Source: CAYWNA01 sp964459305 (GTDB lineage: Bacteria > Planctomycetota > Planctomycetia > Pirellulales > Pirellulaceae). From it: a stretch of 64,000 nucleotides of DNA. Below the pieces are notes generated by a model. That model saw only the letters and a list, made by a program, of their open reading frames with translations, was not told the DNA's origin and did no database searches. This document shows positions 46,803-56,203 of the stretch, piece after piece. The stretch is taken from assembly GCA_964459305.1 (NCBI GenBank), contig CAYWNA010000015.1, forward strand, positions 1 through 64,000. The letters are read 5' to 3'. How positions within the stretch are numbered: position 1 is the first letter of the stretch; every line of letters starts with the position of its first letter. The position numbers and the translations under genes were made by a program.

Positions 46803-48743
46803 ATGGATAGGGTAAAGCACTTTGTTGCCGAAATCGGCAACGGGCCCGATTTGCTATCTCAACCCCGCGCTCAGGCCGTAATGCTCTTACTCGGGCTCGG
46901 CGCGCTGGCCCTCTGTCTGCTCGTTCTGATGCTGACTCGATGGGGCCAGGTCAAACCGCTTTCCAAGTGCATTGTGCTGTCCGTGTTCGCTCACGTGTTG
47001 CTCATGGCATACGCCTATGGAATCAGGTTCCTCAGCGATACTCCGCCGACACCTCGCGAAGAAGTCATCACCGTAACGCTGGTAGCTCCTGAGTTCGAAT
47101 CCCCCGACAAGGAGCAGCAGAAAGCTCCCACTCCTGATTCGGCGGAGCGAACGTCGGCGTTCCCGGCGGATTCAGCGATGCTGCTGGACTCGCCCGAGAC
47201 GAAGGAGCCGGATCGCCTTGCTGCCGAACCGCAGGACACGGAACCGCTCGAAGCACCGGTGCCCGACTCTGAGGAAGAGCCGGTCACAGAACCATCGCCC
47301 CCGCAAGAACACACCGAACCCGATCTGCCGGAGAGCCCTGAACTCAAGCGTCTTGAGGTCGATACCACCGACTCCACTCCCGAAGAGGCAATGGCGACCG
47401 ACCAAATCCCGGACGTTTTCGACGGCAGCGACGACGTGCAACGTCTGAGCGACCTGCCCCTTGAGACACCAACCCCAGAAGCACTTGCCGACGACCACGA
47501 CAACGCGGAGCAACCCGGCGATGACGCTCCCAGCGTGCAAAGCGACCCCGACAGCGTGGCTGCCGCTGATGACGATTCCCTACCGCTGGTGCCTGTCGTC
47601 GCGGCGTCAGTAAACTCGCCCGTCAGGAGCAACCCCACACCGGATGCGATCGCGACCAAACGAACTGGAGACGGCGTCAACTTGCCGGCAACCTATCGGG
47701 CACGCATTGCAGCCAACCGCAACGAGATCCTCGCCCAAAACGGCGGCAGCGCCCAAACCGAAGCGGCGGTAAGTGCGGCCCTGGCGTGGCTGGCGGAAAA
47801 CCAAGGCTCCGACGGGCGCTGGGATTGCAGCATGCACGGCGGTGGGCGCGAAACGACCACATTGGGGCACAATCGCAGCGGCGCCGGCGCAGAAGCCGAT
47901 ACGGCAATCACAGGCCTGACAATTCTCGCCTTTCTAGCCGCAGGGCATACGCATTTGGACGGAGAGTATGATGAAAACGTCCAGCACGGTCTGGAGTACT
48001 TGCTGCGCGTGCAATCCGCGGACGGCAACCTGGCAGGCCAATCGCGGATGTTTGCGCGAATGTACTGTCACGGCATAGCGACGCTGGCACTCAGCGAAGC
48101 CTACGCCATGACCGGCGATCCGCGCATCCAGCCCTACGTCCAACACGCTGTCCAATACACGATTCGGGCTCAGAATCCGACGGATGGCGGTTGGCGTTAC
48201 CAGCCTGGTGATCAGGGCGATACGAGCCAGTTGGGATGGCAACTGATGGCGTTAAAGAGTGCCGAGTTGGCGGGGATATCGATTCCAGGACAAACGCGTG
48301 GGGGCATGATTCGTTTTCTGAACAGCGTCGCTGCAGGCAGGCATCGCGGCTTGGCAAGCTACCGTCCCCGCGCCTATGCCTCGCGCACCATGACCGCCGA
48401 AGCGCTCGCGTGCCGCCTGTTTCTGAAACTGGAACTGCACCAAGCCGCCACGAGCGAAGCAGTCGCGTTCCTCATCCAAGAGACTCCGCAAACTGGCTCG
48501 ATGAATCTCTACTACTGGTACTACGCCACCATGGCCCTGTTTCAAATCGGCGGCCAGACCTGGGACACCTGGAACGCAGCACTCACGCAACGACTACTGG
48601 CCACGCAAGAGACGTCCGGACAGGCGGCCGGCAGTTGGTCGCCCGATACCGTCTGGGGCGGCTACGGCGGCCGAGTCTACAGTACCGCCATGGCAGCCCT
48701 TTGCCTGGAAGTCTACTATCGCTACCTGCCCGTGCTCGAATAG
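46803..48743 (+). CDS. Membrane protein: TonB-like linker fused to a terpene-cyclase-type alpha/alpha toroid
   Basis: 646 residues. Two hydrophobic helices (about 25-48 and 54-77), then an acidic, Pro/Glu/Ser-rich linker (about 80-290) reminiscent of TonB. From about 300 come the QW-type helical repeats of the prenyltransferase/squalene-cyclase fold (GSDGRWDCSMHGGGRE, QSADGNLAG, NPTDGGWRYQPGDQGDTSQLGWQ, GSWSPDTVWGGYGGRVYST). No DXDD or DCTA cyclase acid was recognised, so it may be a binding domain like a complement TED fold rather than an enzyme. It starts 19 bp after exbD and takes the place normally held by tonB. The motor link is inference from order. Confidence 0.8.
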   Translation: MDRVKHFVAEIGNGPDLLSQPRAQAVMLLLGLGALALCLLVLMLTRWGQVKPLSKCIVLSVFAHVLLMAYAYGIRFLSDTPPTPREEVITVTLVAPEFESPDKEQQKAPTPDSAERTSAFPADSAMLLDSPETKEPDRLAAEPQDTEPLEAPVPDSEEEPVTEPSPPQEHTEPDLPESPELKRLEVDTTDSTPEEAMATDQIPDVFDGSDDVQRLSDLPLETPTPEALADDHDNAEQPGDDAPSVQSDPDSVAAADDDSLPLVPVVAASVNSPVRSNPTPDAIATKRTGDGVNLPATYRARIAANRNEILAQNGGSAQTEAAVSAALAWLAENQGSDGRWDCSMHGGGRETTTLGHNRSGAGAEADTAITGLTILAFLAAGHTHLDGEYDENVQHGLEYLLRVQSADGNLAGQSRMFARMYCHGIATLALSEAYAMTGDPRIQPYVQHAVQYTIRAQNPTDGGWRYQPGDQGDTSQLGWQLMALKSAELAGISIPGQTRGGMIRFLNSVAAGRHRGLASYRPRAYASRTMTAEALACRLFLKLELHQAATSEAVAFLIQETPQTGSMNLYYWYYATMALFQIGGQTWDTWNAALTQRLLATQETSGQAAGSWSPDTVWGGYGGRVYSTAMAALCLEVYYRYLPVLE

Positions 48744-48766
48744 GCTTGCGGTTAAACGAGTCATTC
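48743..48766 (-). repeat. Half copy of the 31-bp-arm hairpin repeat (family C, copy 2)
   Basis: Plus-strand GGCTTGCGGTTAAACGAGTC then ATTC is an exact complement of 62989-63012. Only one arm remains. It begins on the last base of the stop codon of the alpha-toroid gene. Confidence 0.75.
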
Positions 48767-48922
48767 TTGCCCGCGGGCGGTATATCTACTTCGCGAACTT
48801 TGCGCCCCAAACTGCCCTGTCCAAATGGCCCGCGATTTCTTGCGAAAGTCCTGCTCTTGTCTCACTTTGCCACTGGGCTGCCGGTAGAATGAAGGCTGAC
48901 AACCCATTCTCAGGAGCCCTCG

Positions 48923-50992
48923 ATGATGTTTTCCGCTTTGCACACCCGTTTTGTTCTTACCGTGCTCTTGCTCCCACTTCTGCTGACCGCGGCTGAACGT
49001 CGACTCGCCGCACAGAACTCCGCCGTCGAGCAACTCGTACGTCAGGCCGGTAACGCTGAGGACGATGCCGTGCGGCTGAAGATCCTGAAGCAGATCCAGG
49101 CCAAGCCCGACGTGGACGAGGGACTTCGCACGGAGGCTGGCCGACTGATTGAGATCGTCGAGCGGTGGACGTACGATCCGCGTCTGTTTCAGTGGTTTCA
49201 CAGAGACATCCGCAAAAACCTCGACTACAACTTCGGCGTCGGCAAGGATTCTCTGTTGTATCCCATCACGTGCATTTACCGCGGGCGGATGCTCGTTTGG
49301 ACTGCCAACGAATACGGCAACATCCTAGGCTACCATGGCGAGCGACGCCGTTATTTCGATTTCGCTGTCGAGCAGTTTCGTATCGCCGCCGAAGCCTTTC
49401 CCGAAAACCGGATTGTGCGTATGTATCTGGGCGAGCCGATCCCGCCGGAGAATCAATATGCGAGTGTGCCCGGCTCGCCGGGGTGGGCCGTTTGGCAGCG
49501 TGAAAGCCTCGAACGGTTGACCGACATCGTTCTGTGGTGGATCGACCACCGTCTGCAAAAGGACGGACAGTACGGCGGCGGTTGGGATGACGATTGCGAA
49601 ATGTGGCGGCACTGGGTGCCGGTGATGATCGCCTTCGAGCATCCGCGGATCAGCGAAGCCCAGGCGTTCTTTTCTCGCGCGTTATTGAGTCAGGAGTACA
49701 TGAAGGACGGATACACGCGCCGAGTCTACGATGTGGAACACACGGCCGAGCCATCCAGCGACACGATCACGCCAATGATGCATCTGGCCCCAGATGACGC
49801 CGAGTGGCGAAAGCGGGCGATGCGAATCGCGGAGCTGATGGAGACCCTCTGGACCGGCCGCAATGAGCGGGGTTTTCTGCAATTCAAGAGCACCTACTTC
49901 GGCGCTCAACGCGTCGAGGGCGATCCGATTCGGGCGTGTGATACGCCTTACCATGTGCGGGCCATCGAACCTGCTCTGGTGCTGTGGCTGCGGACCGGCG
50001 ACGAGCGGTTGGCAAAGCTGTTTACGGCGTGGATGGACACGTGGGTCGATGCGACCGCGCGGGCCGAACGAGGCAAACCGGCGGGCATCATCCCGGCCGC
50101 GATCCGCTGGCCCAGAGGCGAAACGGCCGGCCCTGGCGACAACTGGTGGGACCCGCGTCACCATGGTGAACCGCGGCTGTACGAGTGGCCCAGCGCTGTG
50201 CGGAAAATGACCGATGCATTGCTGCTGACTTACCACATGACGGGCGACCAGCGATACCTGGAACCGTTACGATCGATGGCCGCGATTCGGCTCGAGTCGC
50301 TCGTCAACTCGACCAGAGAGTTGCCTCCTCAGGGATCCCGTTTGTGGTGTGGCCGCAAGCTCGGTTTCCTGGCCAGCACGCTGGCCAAGTACAGGCTGCT
50401 GACCGGAAGCGACGAATTCGACGAATTGCTCGCTCGCGACTACCGCGCTGCGACGGCCGAGGAAGACGACCCCCAGCGTCCACAATTGGCCAAGTCACTT
50501 CGCCGCACTGCCGATGCTCTGGCGGTCAATTTCCCCGGCCGAACGGTCGAGGTTCGCTGGACCGACCGCGTCTTTGCCCTTGCTCGCTTGTTTGGTGACG
50601 ACATGCTTTTCCCTCAAGCCGTGCCGGCCTGCAATAAACGTCCCGATCTGCCTTTGCTGTACGCCACGGCTACCGGTGATCGCGGTGACTTCCTGGTCTT
50701 TCCTCTGAACGCCGTCCGTTGGCTGACCGAACCACGCGACGTCGCAGCACTGGTCACCGACCGCGGCAGCGATCGGTTTTCGGCCGAACTGTTTCATTTC
50801 GGAGAAGATCCGCGATCCATGGGCGCGGAGCTCTACCTGCTGAAATCCGGCCGCTACACGTTCGCGCTTGCCGATGACCGAGGAGAGACGACAATTCCCA
50901 GTACGCCGTTCACGGTTGACGGTCCGCGCACCCGGATCGCCTTCGAACTGCCACCCCGGAAACGATGCGTGTTGCGGATCGCCGCCCAGTAG
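48923..50992 (+). CDS. Secreted protein of unknown function, likely alpha/alpha-barrel
   Basis: 689 residues; AGGAG is 8 bases upstream. Signal peptide at about 10-31 (ending RRLAAQ). A Trp- and Tyr-rich helical body follows (YGGGWDDDCEMWRHWVPVMIAFEHPRI; GDNWWDPRHHGEPRLYEWPSAVRK), resembling (alpha/alpha)6 or 7 toroids found in polysaccharide lyases and GH88/105-type hydrolases. The C-terminus (about 590-689) is beta-rich. No catalytic residues could be assigned, so no enzyme activity is claimed. Confidence 0.75.
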   Translation: MMFSALHTRFVLTVLLLPLLLTAAERRLAAQNSAVEQLVRQAGNAEDDAVRLKILKQIQAKPDVDEGLRTEAGRLIEIVERWTYDPRLFQWFHRDIRKNLDYNFGVGKDSLLYPITCIYRGRMLVWTANEYGNILGYHGERRRYFDFAVEQFRIAAEAFPENRIVRMYLGEPIPPENQYASVPGSPGWAVWQRESLERLTDIVLWWIDHRLQKDGQYGGGWDDDCEMWRHWVPVMIAFEHPRISEAQAFFSRALLSQEYMKDGYTRRVYDVEHTAEPSSDTITPMMHLAPDDAEWRKRAMRIAELMETLWTGRNERGFLQFKSTYFGAQRVEGDPIRACDTPYHVRAIEPALVLWLRTGDERLAKLFTAWMDTWVDATARAERGKPAGIIPAAIRWPRGETAGPGDNWWDPRHHGEPRLYEWPSAVRKMTDALLLTYHMTGDQRYLEPLRSMAAIRLESLVNSTRELPPQGSRLWCGRKLGFLASTLAKYRLLTGSDEFDELLARDYRAATAEEDDPQRPQLAKSLRRTADALAVNFPGRTVEVRWTDRVFALARLFGDDMLFPQAVPACNKRPDLPLLYATATGDRGDFLVFPLNAVRWLTEPRDVAALVTDRGSDRFSAELFHFGEDPRSMGAELYLLKSGRYTFALADDRGETTIPSTPFTVDGPRTRIAFELPPRKRCVLRIAAQ

Positions 50993-51039
50993 CAAGACTC
51001 CGCAATGCTCCACATACCTCCAGTGGGCCAATCCAATTC

Positions 51040-51107
51040 GTGGCCGAACTGGCCAGAGTTTGGTTTTTCCCATGCCGAATGGCCATAGTCCAACTGTTTC
51101 GGCGAAC
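51040..51107 (-). repeat. Dispersed 68-bp hairpin repeat (family A, copy 3)
   Basis: Reverse orientation relative to copies 1 and 2; on the minus strand it carries GGGAAAAACCAAACTCTGGCC followed by AGTTCGGCCAC. The opposite arm is degraded (CCGAAACAGTTGG), so the hairpin is weaker than in copy 2. Confidence 0.75.
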
Positions 51108-51123
51108 GCATTTGGAAACGGAC

Positions 51124-51175
51124 GCAGGAACGGGTTTGCGGGCGGCAAGGATTCGTTGACAAACCTCTTCCTGCG
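51124..51175 (-). repeat. Shortened family B repeat (copy 3)
   Basis: Outer arms GCAGGAACGGGTTTG and CAAACCTCTTCCTGCG are kept, as well as the segment GCGGCAAGGATTCGTTGACA, which matches the complement of 39868-39888. The inner palindrome of copies 1 and 2 is missing. Internal deletion derivative, about 52 bp. Confidence 0.75.
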
Positions 51176-51306
51176 CCCTTTGGAAACAAGGGCAAATCCA
51201 CCTATCGCCGCATTCAGCCGGAACCTATACTCCCCACCCGCTCCAGACGTGGCTGACGGTCTGGTACCGACCGTTTCCGACCTGCTAGCAGCAAAGGCAT
51301 CGTCAG

Positions 51307-51558
51307 GTGAACCAGCGACTGTACCTTCTCGTTATCGTTCTGTTGCTGGCGGCATTTGGCGGCTGTCGCGGTTATCGACCGCTGCTCGGGTTTCCAGGAA
51401 CAATGGACCAACAGCGGCTGAACGCCACCGTCCACGATCCCTACGCCGACAACGATGCGGGACCGGAGATTGTCGGCGGTCGACCACGCGAGTTCCAGAA
51501 GCCGTCGGCGGAACCCGTACGTAACCATTCGTCCGTCGAGCATTGGCTTGGTCGGTAA
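51307..51558 (+). CDS. Small lipoprotein/membrane protein of unknown function
   Basis: 83 residues with a GTG start; AAAGG lies about 10 bases upstream. The hydrophobic helix (about 4-18) ends LLAAFGGC, a lipobox-like site at Cys20. The mature part contains the stretch DPYADNDAGPEIVGGRPREF then Q, a pattern I recognise from small planctomycete proteins. No function known. Confidence 0.7.
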   Translation: MNQRLYLLVIVLLLAAFGGCRGYRPLLGFPGTMDQQRLNATVHDPYADNDAGPEIVGGRPREFQKPSAEPVRNHSSVEHWLGR

Positions 51559-51714
51559 CGCGTCATCGCCACCGTCGCGTTATGCCACCTGGGATCACGC
51601 CGAGCAAACGGCTATCATAGGGATTGTCGCATCGGCAGAACGCGTTTTCTGTCGATTCCAGATCATTCCTCACGGCGAGCCCTGACCCCGTTGGCCGCCT
51701 GCTAGTTTTGACCT

Positions 51715-52545
51715 ATGCCCGCTCATTCCCAATCTCGGTCCACTCCACCCAAACCCGAAGGCTCCGGCTCAAGTGCAGATGGCGAGCGCCTTCAAAAGGT
51801 GCTTGCGGCAGCCGGGATTGCCAGCCGCCGGGAATGTGAGGAACTGATTCGAGAAGGCCGCGTGGAAGTCAACCGGACTGTGATAGCCGAGTTGGGTTCA
51901 CGCGTTGATCCGCTGCGGGACGAGATCCGTGTTGACGGGACGCCCGTGCCGCGTCCCAAGCTCGTCTATTATGCCGTCAACAAACCGCCAGGAGTCGTCT
52001 GCACCAATAGCGACCCCAGCGGAAGACTGCGCGTGGTCGATTTGGTGAAATCCGATGAAAGGCTGTTCACTGTCGGGAGACTTGATCGAACGAGCGAAGG
52101 GCTGATCATCGTCACGAACGACGGCCAGTTGGCGAATCGCCTGACGCATCCTCGATACGGGGTGGAGAAAAGGTACTCGGTCCGCGTGATCGGACATCCC
52201 ACACCACAACAACTTGGCAAGCTGCGAAAGGGCATCCATCTATCGGAGGGCACGGTCCACGTTGCCTCGCTACGCGTCAAACGCCGGCATAAGCAATCCA
52301 CGGACCTGGAAATCGTCCTGAATGAGGGCCGCAACCGCGAGATTCGTCGCATTCTGGCACGTATCGGTCACAAGGTCGTTGGACTGCAACGTACGGCGAT
52401 GGGAACCGTTCGGTTGGGCAATCTGCCCGTTGGGGCTTGTCGCCGGCTGACGCAGGAAGAAGTCCGAAGGTTGAGGCGAAGCGCACAGGGTACCACGACA
52501 GGCAAATCAACGAAGAAGAAATCCAAGGGGAAAAGACGCCGATGA
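51715..52545 (+). CDS. rluB: RluB/RsuA-family rRNA pseudouridine synthase
   Basis: 276 residues. A flexible Pro/Ser-rich N-terminus (1-22), an S4 RNA-binding domain (about 24-75, ERLQKVLAAAGIASRRECEELIREGRV), then the catalytic domain with Asp124 in TVGRLDRTSEGLIIVTNDG and the usual ILARIGHKVVGLQRTAMG. C-terminus is Lys/Arg-rich. It modifies a uridine in rRNA, probably 23S. The stop overlaps the next start (ATGA). Confidence 0.92.
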   Translation: MPAHSQSRSTPPKPEGSGSSADGERLQKVLAAAGIASRRECEELIREGRVEVNRTVIAELGSRVDPLRDEIRVDGTPVPRPKLVYYAVNKPPGVVCTNSDPSGRLRVVDLVKSDERLFTVGRLDRTSEGLIIVTNDGQLANRLTHPRYGVEKRYSVRVIGHPTPQQLGKLRKGIHLSEGTVHVASLRVKRRHKQSTDLEIVLNEGRNREIRRILARIGHKVVGLQRTAMGTVRLGNLPVGACRRLTQEEVRRLRRSAQGTTTGKSTKKKSKGKRRR

Positions 52546-53414
52546 GCAACCCGCTGCACGCTGCCAGCTACGCGGATCTTGCGGTGCAACGCAGCGTGAC
52601 CATCGAGGAGAACATCCAACTAGCCCGCGAAACCCGTCGCGTGCGGTTCGAGTGTCCCGACATCGCTCGCCGAATCGTCCCGGGGCAGTTTCTGATGTTG
52701 CGGTTGTCTGCTCTGAATGATCCACTTCTGGGGCGGGCACTGGCGCTGTACGACACGGTGACGTCCGCTTCGGGCGAACCGGTTGGAATCGACGTCGTGT
52801 ATCTTGTGAGGGGCAAGTTCACAAGTCGGCTTGCCCGCTCCTCACCGGGACAGAAGTTGGACGTCTGGGGGCCGTTGGGCAATGGATTCGCGGCCGAGCC
52901 GATCGACCATCTGATCATGGTGGCCGGAGGCATCGGTCAGACACCCTTCGTGGCCCTGGCGCGAGAATATCTGGGCCAGCGCCGGTACGGCGATCCGGCG
53001 CGGGATCTCACTCCGTCTCGAAAGGTGACGCTCTGCTACGGCGCTCAATCTGCCGGCTTCCTGGCCGGTGTCCGGGATTTCGAGAGAATCGGCGTGGACG
53101 TTCGACTCGCCACCGAAGACGGTAGTGCCGGTCATCACGGACTGGTGACGGACGTTCTCATCCAAGTGCTCTCCGAGACGGACCAACCACATCGCGTCGT
53201 GTGCTGCGGTCCTGAGCCGATGATGGAAGCGGTCGCCAAGATTGCGGCCGACCGTGGGACGTCGTGTCTGGCATCGCTGGAAACGCCCATGGCCTGCGGC
53301 ATCGGGATTTGCTTCACGTGCGTGGCCAAGGTCAAAGACGAAAGCGGTGCCTGGGACTACAAACGCACCTGCGTGGAAGGCCCCGTATTCGACGCGGCAA
53401 AGATCGAATGGTAA
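52542..53414 (+). CDS. Dihydroorotate dehydrogenase electron-transfer subunit (PyrK-like)
   Basis: 290 residues from MSNPLHAASYADLAV; the ATG overlaps the rluB stop. FAD-binding barrel (GQFLMLRLSALNDPLLGRALALYD), nucleotide-binding half (MVAGGIGQTPFVALAREYL; CCGPEPMMEAVAKIA) and a C-terminal 2Fe-2S site with cysteines in MACGIGICFTCVAKV and RTCVEGPVF. Passes electrons from PyrD to NAD+. No pyrD next to it, so other ferredoxin reductases of this family remain possible. Confidence 0.88.
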   Translation: MSNPLHAASYADLAVQRSVTIEENIQLARETRRVRFECPDIARRIVPGQFLMLRLSALNDPLLGRALALYDTVTSASGEPVGIDVVYLVRGKFTSRLARSSPGQKLDVWGPLGNGFAAEPIDHLIMVAGGIGQTPFVALAREYLGQRRYGDPARDLTPSRKVTLCYGAQSAGFLAGVRDFERIGVDVRLATEDGSAGHHGLVTDVLIQVLSETDQPHRVVCCGPEPMMEAVAKIAADRGTSCLASLETPMACGIGICFTCVAKVKDESGAWDYKRTCVEGPVFDAAKIEW

Positions 53415-53499
53415 AGACGGACTGCTACTGGGGGCAAAAATCCAGGGACGGATAGGCAATTCATCCCGCAAGAATACGACGCAATTCTCTTGCCGGCGC

Positions 53500-53772
53500 T
53501 CAACCGCTTTGTTTTGTTCCCTTGATCAGCTTCTGCAGACGTGATTTCGTACGAGCAGCCTTGTTGGGATGAATGATGCTCCGCGCGCCGGCGCGGTCCA
53601 GCTTCTTCGCGGCGAGGCGGTACTCCTGCTCGGCCTTCTCGACATCGCCTGCCTCAGCCGCTTCACGGACCTTGCGCAACTGGTTCCTCATGGCGGTTTT
53701 CTCCATCCGGTTGCGCATGCGCCGGACGATGTTTTGGCGTAGCCGTTTCTTGGCACTTTTTGAGTTGGGCAT
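53500..53772 (-). CDS. rpsT: 30S ribosomal protein S20
   Basis: 90 residues, helical and very basic: MPNSKSAKKRLRQNIVRRMRNR, with GARSIIHPNKAARTKSRLQK near the end. The length and pattern fit S20. Monocistronic here, as usual; convergent with the PyrK-like gene. Confidence 0.96.
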   Translation of the reverse strand: MPNSKSAKKRLRQNIVRRMRNRMEKTAMRNQLRKVREAAEAGDVEKAEQEYRLAAKKLDRAGARSIIHPNKAARTKSRLQKLIKGTKQSG

Positions 53773-53906
53773 GATGGCTGTGGTCTTGTCTCAAATGATG
53801 TAAGTTATGTGTTGAAGCCCTCAGATCGTCGGGGCGATTCAGCGGGTGACTTACCACCCGCACTTGGGGCATTTCTCTCGCCAAACCTTTAATGATGGCC
53901 GATTTT

Positions 53907-55358
53907 CTACAATCTGTCCAGCCGGGTCCTGGCATCTCTGTAGTTCCGGTCCATCTTCACAAGCTCCGACAGATACTGTCTGGCCGTATCCGATAGTTTC
54001 ATGGTCGTCGCCAGTGCCGCCGCCCGGTACAGGGCTCTTTTCCTGCATTCCGTTTGATTGGGATCACGGGCTGCCAGCTGCGTTGCTTGGCGGTAGAACT
54101 GCAACGCTTTGGGGAACTGGTGGTACCGCTGCAGTATTTCGCCGATTTCCAGTGATGCCGCCGCCCTGCATTCGGGCACTCGTAGCCCCGCTTTCAGCAG
54201 GTCAAGCGACTCCCGAAGGCTGCCGGCTTGCTTCAATCGCACGCCAAGCTGGAAGTTGGTCTCGTCGTCATCGGGATTTCGCTCGAGTCGGCTCTTGTAG
54301 ATGTCCAGCTCAAGCTGATGCGATTCGTCGCGCAGTTTCTCGACCACTTCGTAGGCTTCCGACGTTCCTTTCTCGGCCGCTTGCTGCCCAGCCGTTTCCA
54401 CGCGTTCCTTCGCGCGCAGCATTTTGACGTCTTCCAAGCGGTGCAGTATTCGGGGATCGCTAACGACTTCCTGCCCCTTTTTCAGCGTCTGCATGGCATG
54501 GAATGCCCGCCCTTCCGATAGATGGAAATCCGCCAACTTTAGGTAGTTCCGCTCGTCCACCGGATGGTTCGCGATGGCCTGCTCAAGCTGCTGGCGACGA
54601 GTGAAGACGAGTTCGCGAGGCTCTTTCTTCTTCTTTCTGCGCTTTCCAGCCTCGGTTTCGGTTGCCTTGTCGGTGGGTGCAGATTCCGCCGATTCGTCTT
54701 CGCTGCCCCTGCGTCCACTCAGGCTGGGCTGATGGCGGGCTTTCTTCAGCGTAAGAATGGTAATCATGCGCGGCGCTTCGCTATCGTCGAGCTCTGCTTC
54801 CTCGACCCGTTCCCAGCACTCGATCGCTTCGTCGAAACGTTCGACGCGACTGAGCGAGATCGCCAAGTGGCGATTCAGGTCAATATCGCCGGACGCGGCG
54901 TCCAGCGCATGCCGGAGGAACAGCAATTCGACCCGAGGGCAGTTGCACGCCTCGCAAACCTCCGCCATCGCTCGCAATGTTCCCGCGTCCCACGGATTGT
55001 GCTTCAGCAGGCCCGCGCCGACGTGCAGCACGCGCTTCCAGTCGCCGTCCTCGAGCGCCTTTTCAAGACGACCCTTGCCAGGCAAGGCTTGGCGTCCCAC
55101 CGAGTCCTTACCGTTGCCGTGCTTTCGCCCAAGGTTTTTCAGCATCGCCTCAGCGAATTGCACGTTCCCCGGGTCATTAACCACACACTCGGCAAGCAGC
55201 GCGTGGACACGATCGAAGTCGTACTTCGACAGTTTCGTCATCTCCACGGCCTGCTCAAATTGTTCCTGCAAACGTCGCCCCTCGTCCGGCGACATCACAT
55301 CCTGGAGAAGATTCTCCAGGTTCTCTTCCGGCTTTTTATTGTTGGGTTTCTTGGCCAT
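53907..55358 (-). CDS. Cytoplasmic TPR-repeat protein
   Basis: 483 residues, starting MAKKPNNKKPEENLENLLQD. No signal or membrane segment. Helical TPR-like repeats lie at about 45-190 and 260-470 (e.g. NLGVRLKQAGSLRESLDLLKAG-type units). A charged, low-complexity linker (about 200-250, with KRRKKKKEPR) splits them. Likely an adaptor for protein contacts. No partner is hinted at by the neighbours. Confidence 0.8.
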   Translation of the reverse strand: MAKKPNNKKPEENLENLLQDVMSPDEGRRLQEQFEQAVEMTKLSKYDFDRVHALLAECVVNDPGNVQFAEAMLKNLGRKHGNGKDSVGRQALPGKGRLEKALEDGDWKRVLHVGAGLLKHNPWDAGTLRAMAEVCEACNCPRVELLFLRHALDAASGDIDLNRHLAISLSRVERFDEAIECWERVEEAELDDSEAPRMITILTLKKARHQPSLSGRRGSEDESAESAPTDKATETEAGKRRKKKKEPRELVFTRRQQLEQAIANHPVDERNYLKLADFHLSEGRAFHAMQTLKKGQEVVSDPRILHRLEDVKMLRAKERVETAGQQAAEKGTSEAYEVVEKLRDESHQLELDIYKSRLERNPDDDETNFQLGVRLKQAGSLRESLDLLKAGLRVPECRAAASLEIGEILQRYHQFPKALQFYRQATQLAARDPNQTECRKRALYRAAALATTMKLSDTARQYLSELVKMDRNYRDARTRLDRL

Positions 55359-55699
55359 GTTCTGATTCTACCAGGCGAAAACATGGTGGCGAGCGGCGAA
55401 CGGACGCAGGAATGAGTTTGTAGCTGGATTCGCAAATATTCAGACGAATTACGCCCTCACCGCCTGAATTCTTGCGAATCCAGCGACGGGTCTCGTCGAC
55501 GAATCTCTGCCCTCCCACAATCCCGTTCCTGCTCCCGCGGCGAACTGCGATAATAAACTGGCCCTTGTTGGAATTGCCTTCTGAAGATATATTTTTCTGT
55601 TTAGGCTGGCATCGATCCTGACTATTGGGTGGTAAGGCTCCGCCAAAACGAAGAATATTTGCTTGCGGGCTCCGGCCTGCGTCTGAAGGAAACCAAACG
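55359..55699. other. Divergent intergenic region, 341 bp, with a family B repeat
   Basis: Between the TPR gene (minus) and rpmE (plus). Holds family B copy 2 at 55406-55532; the rest (55533-55699) should carry the rpmE promoter. No ORF was recognised. Confidence 0.55.
55406..55532 (+). repeat. Dispersed ~127-bp nested inverted repeat (family B, copy 2)
   Basis: Same order as copy 1: GCAGGAATGAGTTTGTAGCTGG, a palindromic core centred on ATTACGCCCTCACC, AATTCTTGCGAATCCAGC, GTCGACGAATC, then CAATCCCGTTCCTGC. Most bases match copy 1 at 39779-39908. Confidence 0.88.
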
Positions 55700-55960
55700 A
55701 TGAAAGAAGGCATTCACCCTAAGTACCTCGAAACGGCGGTTACTTGCGGGTGCGGGAACAAATTCACGACGCGCAGCACCCGAAAAGAGCTGCATGTCGA
55801 CATCTGCAATATGTGTCATCCGTTCTACACAGGAAAGCTGAAATACGTTGACACCGCTGGGCGTATCGAGAAATTCCAGAACAAATTCGCCGCTGGCAGT
55901 TACGCCAGCCTGCAGCGGCCACAGAAGAAGAAGGCTGCCAAACCGCAGCCGGAAACCTAG
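55700..55960 (+). CDS. rpmE: 50S ribosomal protein L31 (zinc-ribbon type)
   Basis: 86 residues from [27 protein letters not shown] lies about 9 bases upstream. The C-G-C pair and C-N-M-C form the zinc site, so this is the Cys-containing form used under zinc-replete conditions. A basic C-terminal tail ([14 protein letters not shown]) lengthens it beyond the usual 70. Followed by a strong terminator. Confidence 0.94.
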   Translation: MKEGIHPKYLETAVTCGCGNKFTTRSTRKELHVDICNMCHPFYTGKLKYVDTAGRIEKFQNKFAAGSYASLQRPQKKKAAKPQPET

Positions 55961-55981
55961 AGTGCCGAAAGACTTCTGTTG

Positions 55982-56018
55982 ACACGTTGTCACGATCCGT
56001 CGACAACGTGTTTTCTTT
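55982..56018 (+). terminator. Rho-independent terminator after rpmE
   Basis: Perfect 10-bp stem ACACGTTGTC (55982-55991) and GACAACGTGT (56002-56011), 10-base loop, followed by TTTCTTT. Ends rpmE transcription 21 bases after its stop codon. Confidence 0.85.
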
Positions 56019-56203
56019 GCGCATGTGACGTGGGGCACGTTTTCAGCGTACCCACAAGGAAGGGCCTGGCAGTTTGGGAGATTGAATCCGCTCAATCCAG
56101 GCACGTTGGAAACGTGCGCCACCAAATCCCTCGCCATTTTTGTCAACAGTTTTGATGTTTGGTGTGCTCCGCGCACCGCAATGCACCTACCGGCGGTATT
56201 CCG

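Larger units (their letters stand above)
50993..51306. other. Intergenic region, 314 bp, two repeat elements
   Basis: Holds family A copy 3 (51040-51107) and the shortened family B copy 3 (51124-51175), then plain sequence with the promoter of the small lipoprotein gene. No coding ORF recognised. Confidence 0.6.
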
